Below are positions 33,394 to 41,928 of a stretch of 64,000 nt of DNA, in pieces. Source of the DNA: Pustulibacterium marinum (GTDB taxonomy: Bacteria > Bacteroidota > Bacteroidia > Flavobacteriales > Flavobacteriaceae). Under the pieces are notes generated by a model that was not told the DNA's origin, ran no database searches, and saw nothing but the letters and a program-made list of their open reading frames with translations. Every line of letters starts with the position of its first letter. The stretch's first letter is position 1. The stretch is taken from contig NZ_FPBK01000001.1 of the NCBI RefSeq assembly GCF_900116665.1, forward strand, positions 1 through 64,000, read 5' to 3'. Both the position numbers and the translations under genes were made by a program.

Positions 33394-34203
33394 TTAAAGA
33401 GTAATTGTTGCTTTAAAACCATTTCCTACACTACTATTGTACGCTACATTTCCATTTAATAAATCTAATCTTGTATCTATATTTCGCAATCCAAGTCCTT
33501 TTTTAAGTGTTTCATTTTGGGTGTCAAAACCTTTACCATTATCTACATATCGTAACGTAAGGTTTTGTTCATTTGTTGTGATTGACAAAGAAATTTCGGT
33601 GGCTTTCCCGTGCTTCAAAGAGTTGTTAAGTAGCTCTTGCACAACACGAAACAAATGCAATTCTTGCTGAGAAGTTAAGAAATTTTCTTGATATTGATTT
33701 GAAAATCTTACCGAAACTTTTTTGCTATTGTCATATTCTTCGCAGATTTCATCTACTGCTGCTCCCAAACCAAACTTATCCAAAATTGGAGGTAAGAGGT
33801 TATGAGCTATTTTTCGTGATGTTTCTAAAGTGCCATTGGTGATTTGCAAAACCTGTTGTAGCATTTGGTGTTGCTCTTCCTTCGTTAAATTTTCTTCCAG
33901 TAAATATTGGGCATTTAGCGATACAACATTTAGTTTGGAACTAATATCATCATGCAAATCTTGGGCAATACGTTTTCGTTCTTCCTCTTGAGTTTCAATC
34001 CCAGAATGGATCATTTCCTTTTGATGATCTAGCGTTAACTGCTGCTTTTCTACTTCTTTCTGAATTATTTTTCGTCTGGATATAAAAAAGAACAAAACCA
34101 ACGAAAGCGACATAAGCAATAGCATCATGACCGAGGATACAATAATCCACAGAAAATCAGTATCAGAATTGTTGGTTTGCAGCGAAATAAAGAATGAAAT
34201 CAT
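33394..34203 (-). CDS. Sensor histidine kinase of the NarX/HisKA_3 type
   Basis: A 269-residue kinase with one membrane helix (about 18-41), a short coiled coil, the phosphorylated His84 in ERKRIAQDLHDDISSKL, and a C-terminal ATPase domain with ELLNNSLKHG (N box), VDNGKGFD and KGLGLRNIDTRL. It has no sensor domain of its own: the part outside the membrane is about 17 residues. A sensing partner is therefore likely, and the polytopic protein encoded just upstream (34243-34899) is the obvious candidate. The response regulator follows directly. Confidence 0.92.
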   Translation of the reverse strand: MISFFISLQTNNSDTDFLWIIVSSVMMLLLMSLSLVLFFFISRRKIIQKEVEKQQLTLDHQKEMIHSGIETQEEERKRIAQDLHDDISSKLNVVSLNAQYLLEENLTKEEQHQMLQQVLQITNGTLETSRKIAHNLLPPILDKFGLGAAVDEICEEYDNSKKVSVRFSNQYQENFLTSQQELHLFRVVQELLNNSLKHGKATEISLSITTNEQNLTLRYVDNGKGFDTQNETLKKGLGLRNIDTRLDLLNGNVAYNSSVGNGFKATITL

Positions 34204-34242
34204 TAAAGAAAGCTAAAAATCTAACTCAAAGATACAAAGTTT

Positions 34243-34899
34243 TTAAAGCGACTCTTGAACTGGTTTTCTAAAATGTTTGTACCATTCTATGATCATTATA
34301 ACCAAAAAAATAATGTACAAGACGTTATTAACACTCCATAAGGTTACAAAAGTTGACCTACCATGATACTCTATAAGATACTCTCCTACAGCAAACAGTA
34401 ATGTACTACTTACCAAATACACCAGTAAACTAGGTGCAAAATAGAGATATTTTGTAGTATTAGACTCTATTCTTTTATAAAGAAAAACCACCAAATAAAT
34501 AATCACCAAGCCATTACACAGTAAAGGTTCTAGCGTATTAAATTGCCAGAACATAGATGGATAAATTATAAACCGAATTACTAAAAATATGGGAATCAGA
34601 ATGCATGCAATACTCATCAGTTTCTTGATTTTTTCTCCTTTGAATTGAGATTGAAAAAACAATGATAATACTACAAAAACAGAAATAAGATACGGATGTA
34701 TCAAAAAAAGATTTCCTCCTAATTGATCAAAAACTGTAGATACAATCTCTGTTAATCCTACAACTAGTAGGTATCCAAAAATATATACATCTCCCTTTTT
34801 AATTAGATTTTTTCTATAGCTTTTTGTATATAAAAAACATACCAAAATAATAAGAATCCTTGGTATAATAGTGAGAATATTACTGAACGTAAATTCCAA
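34243..34899 (-). CDS. Polytopic membrane protein upstream of a histidine kinase
   Basis: A 218-residue protein made almost wholly of six or seven hydrophobic helices joined by short loops, with a basic end (EWYKHFRKPVQESL). I recognise no family motif. It starts with TTG at 34899 (no ATG in this part of the frame), twelve bases after the preceding gene, and ends 39 bases before the kinase start. Because the kinase lacks a sensor domain, this protein may sense a membrane signal for it; that is inference from gene order only. Confidence 0.7.
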   Translation of the reverse strand: MEFTFSNILTIIPRILIILVCFLYTKSYRKNLIKKGDVYIFGYLLVVGLTEIVSTVFDQLGGNLFLIHPYLISVFVVLSLFFQSQFKGEKIKKLMSIACILIPIFLVIRFIIYPSMFWQFNTLEPLLCNGLVIIYLVVFLYKRIESNTTKYLYFAPSLLVYLVSSTLLFAVGEYLIEYHGRSTFVTLWSVNNVLYIIFLVIMIIEWYKHFRKPVQESL

Positions 34900-34911
34900 A
34901 ATACGGTGGAT

Positions 34912-35352
34912 TTAGTAAGGTGGATTTGGTTTAGAAAAATCGAAAACTCCAGAGTCTATATCATCTTTCCCACTAATTGTACCCTCCAAAGATTTTTTCA
35001 CAATATCACTTCCATCTTTGTTTACCCCTACTAACATTAAAGAGGCTATATATGGATATTCAGAAGTTTGCACGTCACTTTTGTTTACTTCTCTACCTAA
35101 ATAAGCTCTTACATTGGTTAGTCCTTTCTCCTTTTCCCCGGCATACATACTTATAAAGTCATCACCAGGAATCAAAAAGGACTCTAAGTGTTTCTCTTCA
35201 AGAAAATTAGGATACTTTTGAAAAAACTCATGATCTTTTCCGCCATTTTCAAAATAGTCTCTTAATACATTTTTGAGGCTCTCCATAAGCTCATTATAGC
35301 TATCTATACGGTCTTTCGCTTCTGAAATTTCAATTTGGTTGTTATCGGTCAT
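34912..35352 (-). CDS. Hypothetical cytoplasmic protein, first gene of the two-component locus
   Basis: A 146-residue acidic protein without signal peptide, membrane helix or known motif. The N-terminal half is helical and charged (ISEAKDRIDSYNELMESLKN), the rest includes YIASLMLVGVNKDG and ends in FSKPNPPY. It is the first gene of a run of four on the minus strand (this, a polytopic membrane protein, kinase, regulator), so it may be a regulated product or part of the sensing module. I cannot assign a function. Confidence 0.65.
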   Translation of the reverse strand: MTDNNQIEISEAKDRIDSYNELMESLKNVLRDYFENGGKDHEFFQKYPNFLEEKHLESFLIPGDDFISMYAGEKEKGLTNVRAYLGREVNKSDVQTSEYPYIASLMLVGVNKDGSDIVKKSLEGTISGKDDIDSGVFDFSKPNPPY

Positions 35353-35402
35353 TTTTAGTTGTTATTTATTAGGATATAAAATTAGGCTATTTACTTTTAA
35401 TT

Positions 35403-36473
35403 TTAAAACAAACGGAGTTGATCATTTTTGAAATTTTCATGTAAACTCGTATTCAATTTTGGAAAAGTTGTATCTGTAAAAAACTTACGCCTTGCCAATT
35501 GCATTTGCGCATGAATTTGCAAGGCAAACACACCTTCGCCTTTCATACGTACGCCAAACCGACTTTCATTGAGCGTTCCGCCATGGCAGGCTTTTATTTG
35601 ATTGAGCACTTTTGAAGCTTTGTCCGGCATGGCTTTTTCTATCCAATCGGTAAACAATTCACCTACAGCACCGTTTAACCGAACCACGGTATGACCAATA
35701 GAAAGCGCTCCGGCATCGGCTACTGCTTTGGCCATGGGCAAAATTTCATGACTGTTGATTCCGGGAATAATGGGCGCCAACATTACATTCACTGGAATTC
35801 CGTTTTTGGAAAGCGTTTCAATCGTTTCTAATCTTTTTTTGATGGTTGCCGTTCTGGGTTCTAGCAATCTTCTTGTTTTCTCTGACAATGAGGTTACCGA
35901 AATACTCACGCCCACCAAATTATCTTTGGCCAATTCTTTTAAAATATCCAAATCTCTGGTGATCAATGCATTTTTGGTAATAATACCCACCGGATGTTTG
36001 TATTTTAGAAACACTTCCAAACATTTTCTGGTAAGTTGAAATTCTTTTTCGGCAGGTTGGTAACAATCTGTATTGCCCGAAAGTACAATCGTTGTTGCTT
36101 TCCAATTTTTACTTTTCAATTTTGATTGAAGTAATTCCGGAGCATTTTTCTTGACTAAAATCGTTCGTTCAAAATCAAGTCCGGCACTGTAACCCCAATA
36201 TTCATGAGAGTTTCTGGCGTAGCAATACACACAACCATGCTCACAACCTTGATACGGATTTAGAGAGAATTCCATCCCTACATCTGGACTCGTCACTTTG
36301 TTAACAATAGTTTTGGGAAAAACTTCTAAAAAACGAGTTTTGTTGGTATCAGCTTCTTCGCCTTCTTTATGGCAATACTCCAGAAATTCATCAAGCATTT
36401 CGTGTTCACCTTCTAAAAACCGATTGTGAACATTTTTCTGCGCGCCTCTTCCTTTTTTCAAATCATCCTTCAT
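35403..36473 (-). CDS. PA0069-family radical SAM protein
   Basis: A 356-residue protein of the radical SAM superfamily, in the group related to spore photoproduct lyase (PA0069/Rv2578c type). The [4Fe-4S] site is Cys77-x3-Cys81-x2-Cys84 in the segment NPYQGCEHGCVYCYAR, followed by HEYWGYSAGLDFERTI, a hallmark of this group. The TIM-barrel continues with LSGNTDCYQPAEKE and VMLAPIIPGINSHE. A frame extension to a TTG at 36482 exists, but the ATG at 36473 fits relatives that begin with KGRGAQ nearby. The function of the family is unknown; a role in DNA repair is guessed from the relation to photoproduct lyase. It starts 24 bases after the enoyl-CoA hydratase gene. Confidence 0.9.
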   Translation of the reverse strand: MKDDLKKGRGAQKNVHNRFLEGEHEMLDEFLEYCHKEGEEADTNKTRFLEVFPKTIVNKVTSPDVGMEFSLNPYQGCEHGCVYCYARNSHEYWGYSAGLDFERTILVKKNAPELLQSKLKSKNWKATTIVLSGNTDCYQPAEKEFQLTRKCLEVFLKYKHPVGIITKNALITRDLDILKELAKDNLVGVSISVTSLSEKTRRLLEPRTATIKKRLETIETLSKNGIPVNVMLAPIIPGINSHEILPMAKAVADAGALSIGHTVVRLNGAVGELFTDWIEKAMPDKASKVLNQIKACHGGTLNESRFGVRMKGEGVFALQIHAQMQLARRKFFTDTTFPKLNTSLHENFKNDQLRLF

Positions 36474-36497
36474 CCTATCCAACTACCCCAAACAAGT

Positions 36498-37280
36498 TTA
36501 TTTCCCCGGAAAATCTGCTTTGCGTTTTTCTAAAAAGGCCGTAGTTCCTTCTTTAAAATCTTCAGTCCCGAAGCAATAGCCAAAACCTTCAATTTCAGTT
36601 TCAAAACCATTCACGCCATCGGTATAACCGGCATTCACAACTTCAATCGCTTTTGAAATAGCTACAGGGGAATTCTTAGCAATTTTAGCAGCTAAAGTTT
36701 TACAGAAAGGTAACAATTCTTCTTGGGTTACCACATGATTCACCAAGCCCCACATCAAAGCTTGTTCTGTGCCCACCATTCCGGCAGTCATGATCATTTC
36801 CAAAGCACGCCCTTTGCCTACCAATTGCGGTAAACGTTGCGTTCCTCCATAACCCGGAATTACACCTAACGAAACTTCTGGTAAGCCCATGCGCGCATTG
36901 TCACTTGCTACTCTAATATGGCACGCCATGGCCAATTCTAGTCCGCCACCTAAGGCAAAACCATTGACTGCAGCAATGACAGGAGTTGCTAAGTTGGCCA
37001 CAAAATCAAACAATAATTGATGTCCTTTTGCTGCTAATTCGGCACCTTCAGTTTCTGAGAAATTTGAAAATTCGGCAATATCGGCGCCTGCCACAAATGC
37101 TTTTTCTCCGCTTCCGGTAATTACAATTACTTGCACAGCAGCGTCAGCATCAAGACTTTCAAAGGCTTCGTGCACTTCTTGAATGGTTTCTTTGTTCAAC
37201 GCATTCAGTTTTGAAGGTCTGTTGATGGTAATAAAACCAATTTGATTTTCCGTAGTGGTAATAATATTATTAAAGCTCAT
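36498..37280 (-). CDS. Enoyl-CoA hydratase/isomerase family protein
   Basis: A 260-residue crotonase-fold enzyme. The oxyanion hole is formed by the AFVAGADIAEFSN and NGFALGGGLELAMACH segments, and the catalytic glutamates lie in LELAMACH and LPEVSLGVIPGYGGTQRLP. It should add water to trans-2-enoyl-CoA in fatty-acid or amino-acid breakdown, although the family is wide. The length and both glutamates point to a true hydratase. The gene follows the NtrY-like kinase after six bases. Confidence 0.92.
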   Translation of the reverse strand: MSFNNIITTTENQIGFITINRPSKLNALNKETIQEVHEAFESLDADAAVQVIVITGSGEKAFVAGADIAEFSNFSETEGAELAAKGHQLLFDFVANLATPVIAAVNGFALGGGLELAMACHIRVASDNARMGLPEVSLGVIPGYGGTQRLPQLVGKGRALEMIMTAGMVGTEQALMWGLVNHVVTQEELLPFCKTLAAKIAKNSPVAISKAIEVVNAGYTDGVNGFETEIEGFGYCFGTEDFKEGTTAFLEKRKADFPGK

Positions 37281-37286
37281 AACTAA

Positions 37287-38738
37287 CTATTTTTCTTTAG
37301 GAAACGTAACAGTAAACACGGTTCCTACATTGTGTTTCGATGTAAAAGTAATAGACCCTTTATAGGTTTCTACAATATTTTTCACCATACCTAAACCTAG
37401 TCCCATTCCGCTGGTTTTGGTGGTAAACTTTGGTTCAAAAATCTTATCTTTATTCTCTTCGGCAATCCCAACTCCATTGTCGGCTACCTGAATTTTAATG
37501 TTGTCATTTTCTGAAAAAACCGACACCATGATACGCGCTTCTTTTTCTTCGGGAATGGCCTGCAACGCATTTTTCACCAAGTTAGTAATAATTCTAACCA
37601 ATTGTGTCCTGTCTAACCGCGCAATTAATTCTTCTTGTTGGGGTTTGAAAATAATGCTGTCTTCTTTGAAAATATCTAACGCCAGTTTGATGACATTCAC
37701 CACATTCAAGGTTTCGTTTTGCTGCGCTGGCATATTAGCAAAGTTTGAAAATGCCGAAGCAATACTGCTCATGGTATCAATTTGCTGAATCAATCCTTCT
37801 GAAAATTCTTTGATTTTTTCAGCAGCATTTGGATCGTCTGCTTTGAAACGTCTTTGGAAACTTTGCACCGTTAATCGCATTGGCGTTAACGGATTTTTAA
37901 TTTCGTGCGCCACCTGTTTTGCCATTTCTCTCCAAGCCTGTTCTCGTTCACTTTTGGCCAATTTCACGGCACTTTCTTCCAGCTTATCAATCATTCCGTT
38001 GTACGCTTCAATCAAATGTCTGATTTCGTCACTTGGTTCTTCAATATATATTTTCTGATTTTCTTTTGTCAGTTGTGTTTCGTAGAGTTTATCTGAAATG
38101 GTTTTCAACGATTGTGTAATGTATGCTGACACAAAATAGGCCAACATCACCGCAATAACAATCATCAAAACATACACCATTACCAAACGATATAAAAACT
38201 CCTCTAGCTCACTATTTGTCAACGAATCGTCCTCGAAATACGGAATATTCAAAATACCAATAGGCTTGAAACGTGCATCGGTAATGTAAACATATAAAGA
38301 CTGATAACTGTTTCCCGCCGCATGCTGATACATTACATAACGCTTATCGGGACTGTTATATAAATTGTTCAGCACTTCGGAATTTAAATAAGAAGAATAC
38401 GGATCGTAATCTAATTGTGGACGCGAACTTTTAATGAGTTCGCCACCCAAATCGTAGATATTGAAATTTACATTCTGAATATCGGCAATCTCATAAATAG
38501 CGTCTTTGAAAATATATTGAAGATTCTCGGTAGTCACTTCATAGGTAGTTCCTTTCAACACATAATCGATGCTGAGCATAATTTGCTCTTCTTTATTTTC
38601 TAACCGAGCATTGTGGTAATCTTTTGCCTGTTCTTTGTATTGAAAAATGGTCACCAACGCAATCAACAAACATGCGATGATTACAAGAGTAATCATAGAA
38701 ATGAAAATTCGGGACCGTAAAGATATTTTTTTGAACAC
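37287..38738 (-). CDS. Membrane sensor histidine kinase, NtrY-like
   Basis: A 483-residue kinase with two membrane helices (about 12-32 and 187-208) around a periplasmic sensor domain, a HAMP linker, a phosphoacceptor region with AHEIKNPLTPMRLTV near 276, and an ATPase domain (LVKNALQAIP, VADNGVGI, TTKTSGMGLGLGMVKNI). The HEIKNPLTP box is typical of NtrY-type kinases, which usually work with sigma-54 activators, but no response regulator gene is next to it. Translation appears to start with GTG at 38738. The 3' end adjoins the enoyl-CoA hydratase gene. Confidence 0.92.
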   Translation of the reverse strand: MFKKISLRSRIFISMITLVIIACLLIALVTIFQYKEQAKDYHNARLENKEEQIMLSIDYVLKGTTYEVTTENLQYIFKDAIYEIADIQNVNFNIYDLGGELIKSSRPQLDYDPYSSYLNSEVLNNLYNSPDKRYVMYQHAAGNSYQSLYVYITDARFKPIGILNIPYFEDDSLTNSELEEFLYRLVMVYVLMIVIAVMLAYFVSAYITQSLKTISDKLYETQLTKENQKIYIEEPSDEIRHLIEAYNGMIDKLEESAVKLAKSEREQAWREMAKQVAHEIKNPLTPMRLTVQSFQRRFKADDPNAAEKIKEFSEGLIQQIDTMSSIASAFSNFANMPAQQNETLNVVNVIKLALDIFKEDSIIFKPQQEELIARLDRTQLVRIITNLVKNALQAIPEEKEARIMVSVFSENDNIKIQVADNGVGIAEENKDKIFEPKFTTKTSGMGLGLGMVKNIVETYKGSITFTSKHNVGTVFTVTFPKEK

Positions 38739-38785
38739 AGGCTGATGTTTTCGAAGCTAAAGATAACAATTATTGCGCCAAACCC

Positions 38786-38901
38786 GCGTAAGTGATGGAG
38801 GCATTTGTTGAAGCTCTTTTGGGATTGTTTTAATGAAAAACAAACGTAAAAAGCGACTGCCGAGAGCATGACCCTTTTGCTAAAAAAGGGATACGCCCTA
38901 A
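38786..38901. repeat. Second GC-richer intergenic element, GCGTAAG to ACGCCCTAA
   Basis: A 116-base block between hemJ and the NtrY-like kinase gene. It begins GCGTAAGTG and ends with ACGCCCTAA, exactly the right end of the block at 11492-11580 and nearly its left end. Its interior differs: GCGACTGCCGAGAG near the middle, then CCCTTTT-GCTA-AAAAGGG as a hairpin close to the right end. It lies just after the hemJ stop, where the hairpin could also terminate transcription. Probably the same class of dispersed repeat as the first block. Confidence 0.55.
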
Positions 38902-38904
38902 TAA

Positions 38905-39453
38905 TTATGCTTCGGGATTTTTGTTTCGAATGCGTTTGTATAATTTGATTCCCAACATTAATAAAATACCTAAAACGATGATTCCAATTACACCGAAAAT
39001 CCAGTTGAAGGCACTTTTGAGAATCACTAAAAAGATAACTGCAAACAAAATAAGCGTAGCACCTTCATTCCAAATGCGCATAAAGTTAGAAGTATATTTT
39101 ACTTCATTTCGCTGCAATTGCTTAAACATTTGGTGTGTTTTTAAATGATAAATAATCAACAACACTACAAAAGTTAGTTTTACGTGCATCCATGGTTGTT
39201 GCAGCCAAACTGGTTGTAAAACAAGTAGAATTACAGCAAAAAGCGTTGCTAAAATGGCCGATGGCCAAGTAATAATAAACCACAAACGCTTGGTCATTAA
39301 CTGCAATTGTTTGCTTAGAATACTTTTATCGGGTTCTGGTTTGTCGTTGGCTTCAATGTGGTAAATAAACAATCTTGGAATGTAGAACAAGCCTGCAAAC
39401 CAGGTAATCACAAAGATTAAGTGTAACGATTTTATGTAGTTGTAATATTCCAT
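38905..39453 (-). CDS. hemJ: Protoporphyrinogen oxidase HemJ
   Basis: A 182-residue membrane protein with four to five helices. The N terminus YYNYIKSLHLIFVITWFAG carries the conserved histidine (His11) of the HemJ/UPF0093 family, and MRIWNEG and a late lysine-rich end follow. HemJ oxidises protoporphyrinogen IX to protoporphyrin IX, the step before ferrochelatase. The operon with hemH and the wider hem region make this the working protoporphyrinogen oxidase; no hemG or hemY gene is in the window. Its start codon shares one base with the stop of the MATE gene. Confidence 0.92.
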   Translation of the reverse strand: MEYYNYIKSLHLIFVITWFAGLFYIPRLFIYHIEANDKPEPDKSILSKQLQLMTKRLWFIITWPSAILATLFAVILLVLQPVWLQQPWMHVKLTFVVLLIIYHLKTHQMFKQLQRNEVKYTSNFMRIWNEGATLILFAVIFLVILKSAFNWIFGVIGIIVLGILLMLGIKLYKRIRNKNPEA

Positions 39454-40838
39454 TACGTATGTGGTAATAGTTTCTTTTGAATTTCTCTGTATAAAAAGTA
39501 TGCAGTAACAATGGTAGACAAGGTATCAGCAATTGGAAACGCAGCCCAAACGCCCATTTTTCCGTAGAGATTTGGTAAAATCAATATCAATGGAAAAAAG
39601 AAAAATCCTTGTCTGGTTAAGGTTAATAACAATGCTGGAATAGCTTTTCCTACAGCTTGAAAATACGCTGCACCTATCAACTGAATAGCCACGATTGGTG
39701 TTGCCGCAAATACGATTTTTAAAGCAGTTGGCGTTTCGGTCATGATAAAATTATTGATCTCTACTTCTTGTGCGGTAAGGTGATTGCTGGTATCAATAAA
39801 CAAGTGAACAAAGGCTTCAGGAAACAAGTAAATTATAGCAAAAACCACAATACCCAAGGTTACTGCAGCAATAATAGATTTTTTAATCACTTCGATCACC
39901 CGATCATATTTTTCGGCTCCATAATTATAGCCTGCAATTGGTAAAAAACCTTGTGTAACACCCAACACCGGAAACAACACAAACATGAGCAACCTCCCTA
40001 CAATGGCATACACCGACACCAATGCTTCGCCTCCTAAATTGAATAAAATATTATTCAGAAAAAGATAAATAAAACTCACTACCGCTTGTCTAGAAAGGGT
40101 TACAAATCCTAGTGAAGCAATTTCTTTGACAATGTGCCATTTGAATTTTAAATGGTGAAAACTTATTTTTAATTCAGATTTTTTACTGATGAAAAACCAC
40201 ACATAAAATAGAAAACTCAAAAAGGTAGAAAGTGTAGTTGCCCAAGCTGCACCTGCCATTCCCCAATCTAACACATAGATAAAAACAGCATCTAACACCA
40301 AGTTACTCAACGCAGGTAAAATCATACCCACCATGGCAAATGTTGGTTTCCCTTCGGCACGTACTACATTGCTTCCCATCATGGCAAGTCCTTGAAACGG
40401 AACTCCGAACAATACAATTTGATAGTAGATTTTTGCCGGATCAAAAATACTTCCTTTTCCGCCAAAACTTTGCACTATTGTATCTGAAAACGATAATCCG
40501 ACCGTAGCCAACACCACCGTTAACAAGACCGTTAACGAAATCTGATTTCCAAAAGTATCCAAAGCCTTTTCTTCTCTGTTAGAACCCAACGCTCTGGAAA
40601 TCATAGAAGCGCCACCAATACCAATGGCCATGCCCAATGCGGCAATAAAAAATGAAGCCGGTAAAACAATATTGATGGCTCCAATAGCCAAAGAACCAAT
40701 CCAATTTCCTACAAAAACACTATCAATCAATATATTAAGAGACATTACCAAAATACCAATCGAAGCCGGTAATGCTTGCTTTACCAACAGTTTTCCTATG
40801 GAATCGGTTCCTAATTCTGCCGAACTTACTTTTGCCAT
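39453..40838 (-). CDS. MATE-family efflux transporter
   Basis: A 461-residue transporter with twelve membrane helices in two similar halves (PASIGILVMSLNILIDSVFVG at the start; SFIYLFLNNILFNLGGEALV opening the second half). MATE proteins exchange drugs, dyes or metabolites for Na+ or H+. The substrate is unknown. Its position is notable: it starts directly after the hemH stop and its stop overlaps the hemJ start, so it is translated within a hemH-MATE-hemJ unit. Export of porphyrin or another heme-related compound is conceivable but unproven. Confidence 0.92.
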   Translation of the reverse strand: MAKVSSAELGTDSIGKLLVKQALPASIGILVMSLNILIDSVFVGNWIGSLAIGAINIVLPASFFIAALGMAIGIGGASMISRALGSNREEKALDTFGNQISLTVLLTVVLATVGLSFSDTIVQSFGGKGSIFDPAKIYYQIVLFGVPFQGLAMMGSNVVRAEGKPTFAMVGMILPALSNLVLDAVFIYVLDWGMAGAAWATTLSTFLSFLFYVWFFISKKSELKISFHHLKFKWHIVKEIASLGFVTLSRQAVVSFIYLFLNNILFNLGGEALVSVYAIVGRLLMFVLFPVLGVTQGFLPIAGYNYGAEKYDRVIEVIKKSIIAAVTLGIVVFAIIYLFPEAFVHLFIDTSNHLTAQEVEINNFIMTETPTALKIVFAATPIVAIQLIGAAYFQAVGKAIPALLLTLTRQGFFFFPLILILPNLYGKMGVWAAFPIADTLSTIVTAYFLYREIQKKLLPHT

Positions 40839-41867
40839 TTATGCTTCTTGTGGAGTTAGCGCCCATTGGTCTACCCAACGTGCCAATACTTTGATCCAAT
40901 CCTCGCGATCATTTAAACAAGGAATGGTGTAAAACTCATTTCCTCCAGCTTCTTTAAATTCTTCGGCACCTTCCATACCTATTTCCTCCAAAGTTTCTAA
41001 ACAATCCGAAACAAAAGCAGGCGTTACTACGGCTAAATTCTTAATGCCTTTGTGAGCTAAACTTTCAATAGTAGCATCGGTATACGGTTGTAACCAAGGA
41101 TCTCTTCCTAATCTGGATTGGAATGAAGTACTGTACGTTCCTTCTTTCAAACCAAGAAATTCAACCACTTGTCTGGTGGTTTCGTAACATTGATGACGGT
41201 AACAAAATTGGTGCGCCGGAGATGGTGTTTTACAACATTGCCCGTCTATTTGACAATGCGATTTGGTGATATCTGATTTTTTAATGTGACGTTCCGGAAC
41301 GCCGTGGTACGAGAATAATAAATAATCCCACTTTTTACCTTTCAATTCATCGGCAATGGAAGTTGACAAAACGCGTACATAATCCGGGTGATTGTAAAAT
41401 GCCGGAAGCTCGGTAAAACTCATTTGTGGGAATTTCTTCAAACGTATTTTTTCGGCCAACACCAAAATAGTTTCGGTAGTTGCCATGGCAAATTGCGGAT
41501 ACAAAGGCACCAATAAAACTTCGGTTACGCCTTTGTTTGCTAACTCTTGCAAACCACTTTCTATAGACGGATTTCCGTAACGCATGGCCAACGCCACCGG
41601 AACAGAAACTTGCTCTTGAACCTTTTCTTGTAATCTTTCAGAAAGTACAATTAGTGGCGAACCTTCGTCCCACCAAATCTTTTTATAAGCAGCTGCAGAT
41701 TTTTTTGGTCTGGTATTTAAAATGATACCTTTTACCAGAAAAGCGCGGAGTAAATAAGGAACATCAATCACCCTTTCATCCATCAAAAATTCATCTAAAT
41801 ACTTTTTTACATCCTTTGGATCAGTACTATCGGGAGACCCCAAATTCACAAACAATACGCCTTTCAT
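40839..41867 (-). CDS. hemH: Ferrochelatase
   Basis: A 342-residue enzyme that inserts Fe2+ into protoporphyrin IX, the last step of heme synthesis. The signature LLFSYHGVPERH holds the catalytic histidine (residue 188), and TPAFVSDCLETLEEI carries the conserved glutamates. The cysteines in CQIDGQCC, QFCYRHQC recall those of many Gram-negative ferrochelatases, without proof of a cluster. The frame is open to a TTG at 41885, but the ATG at 41867 gives the standard start MKGVLFVNLG and leaves room for the promoter. First gene of hemH-MATE-hemJ. Confidence 0.95.
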   Translation of the reverse strand: MKGVLFVNLGSPDSTDPKDVKKYLDEFLMDERVIDVPYLLRAFLVKGIILNTRPKKSAAAYKKIWWDEGSPLIVLSERLQEKVQEQVSVPVALAMRYGNPSIESGLQELANKGVTEVLLVPLYPQFAMATTETILVLAEKIRLKKFPQMSFTELPAFYNHPDYVRVLSTSIADELKGKKWDYLLFSYHGVPERHIKKSDITKSHCQIDGQCCKTPSPAHQFCYRHQCYETTRQVVEFLGLKEGTYSTSFQSRLGRDPWLQPYTDATIESLAHKGIKNLAVVTPAFVSDCLETLEEIGMEGAEEFKEAGGNEFYTIPCLNDREDWIKVLARWVDQWALTPQEA

Positions 41868-41882
41868 TCCTGTATTTTTTTT

Positions 41883-41890
41883 CAAAATTA
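41883..41890 (-). promoter_or_regulatory. hemH promoter -7 element
   Basis: TAATTTTG on the minus strand matches TAnnTTTG and lies 15 bases before the hemH ATG. It supports the shorter start of HemH. A near-match for the divergent TraB-type gene (TATATTTA) lies about 20 bases away. Confidence 0.6.
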
Positions 41891-41928
41891 GTATTTAATT
41901 CTATATTTACGTACCTAACTTCTTTACA

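Noticed and set aside
40839-41885. Longer HemH start at a TTG (41885)
   Set aside because: It would cover the consensus -7 element TAATTTTG; the ATG at 41867 gives the family N terminus.
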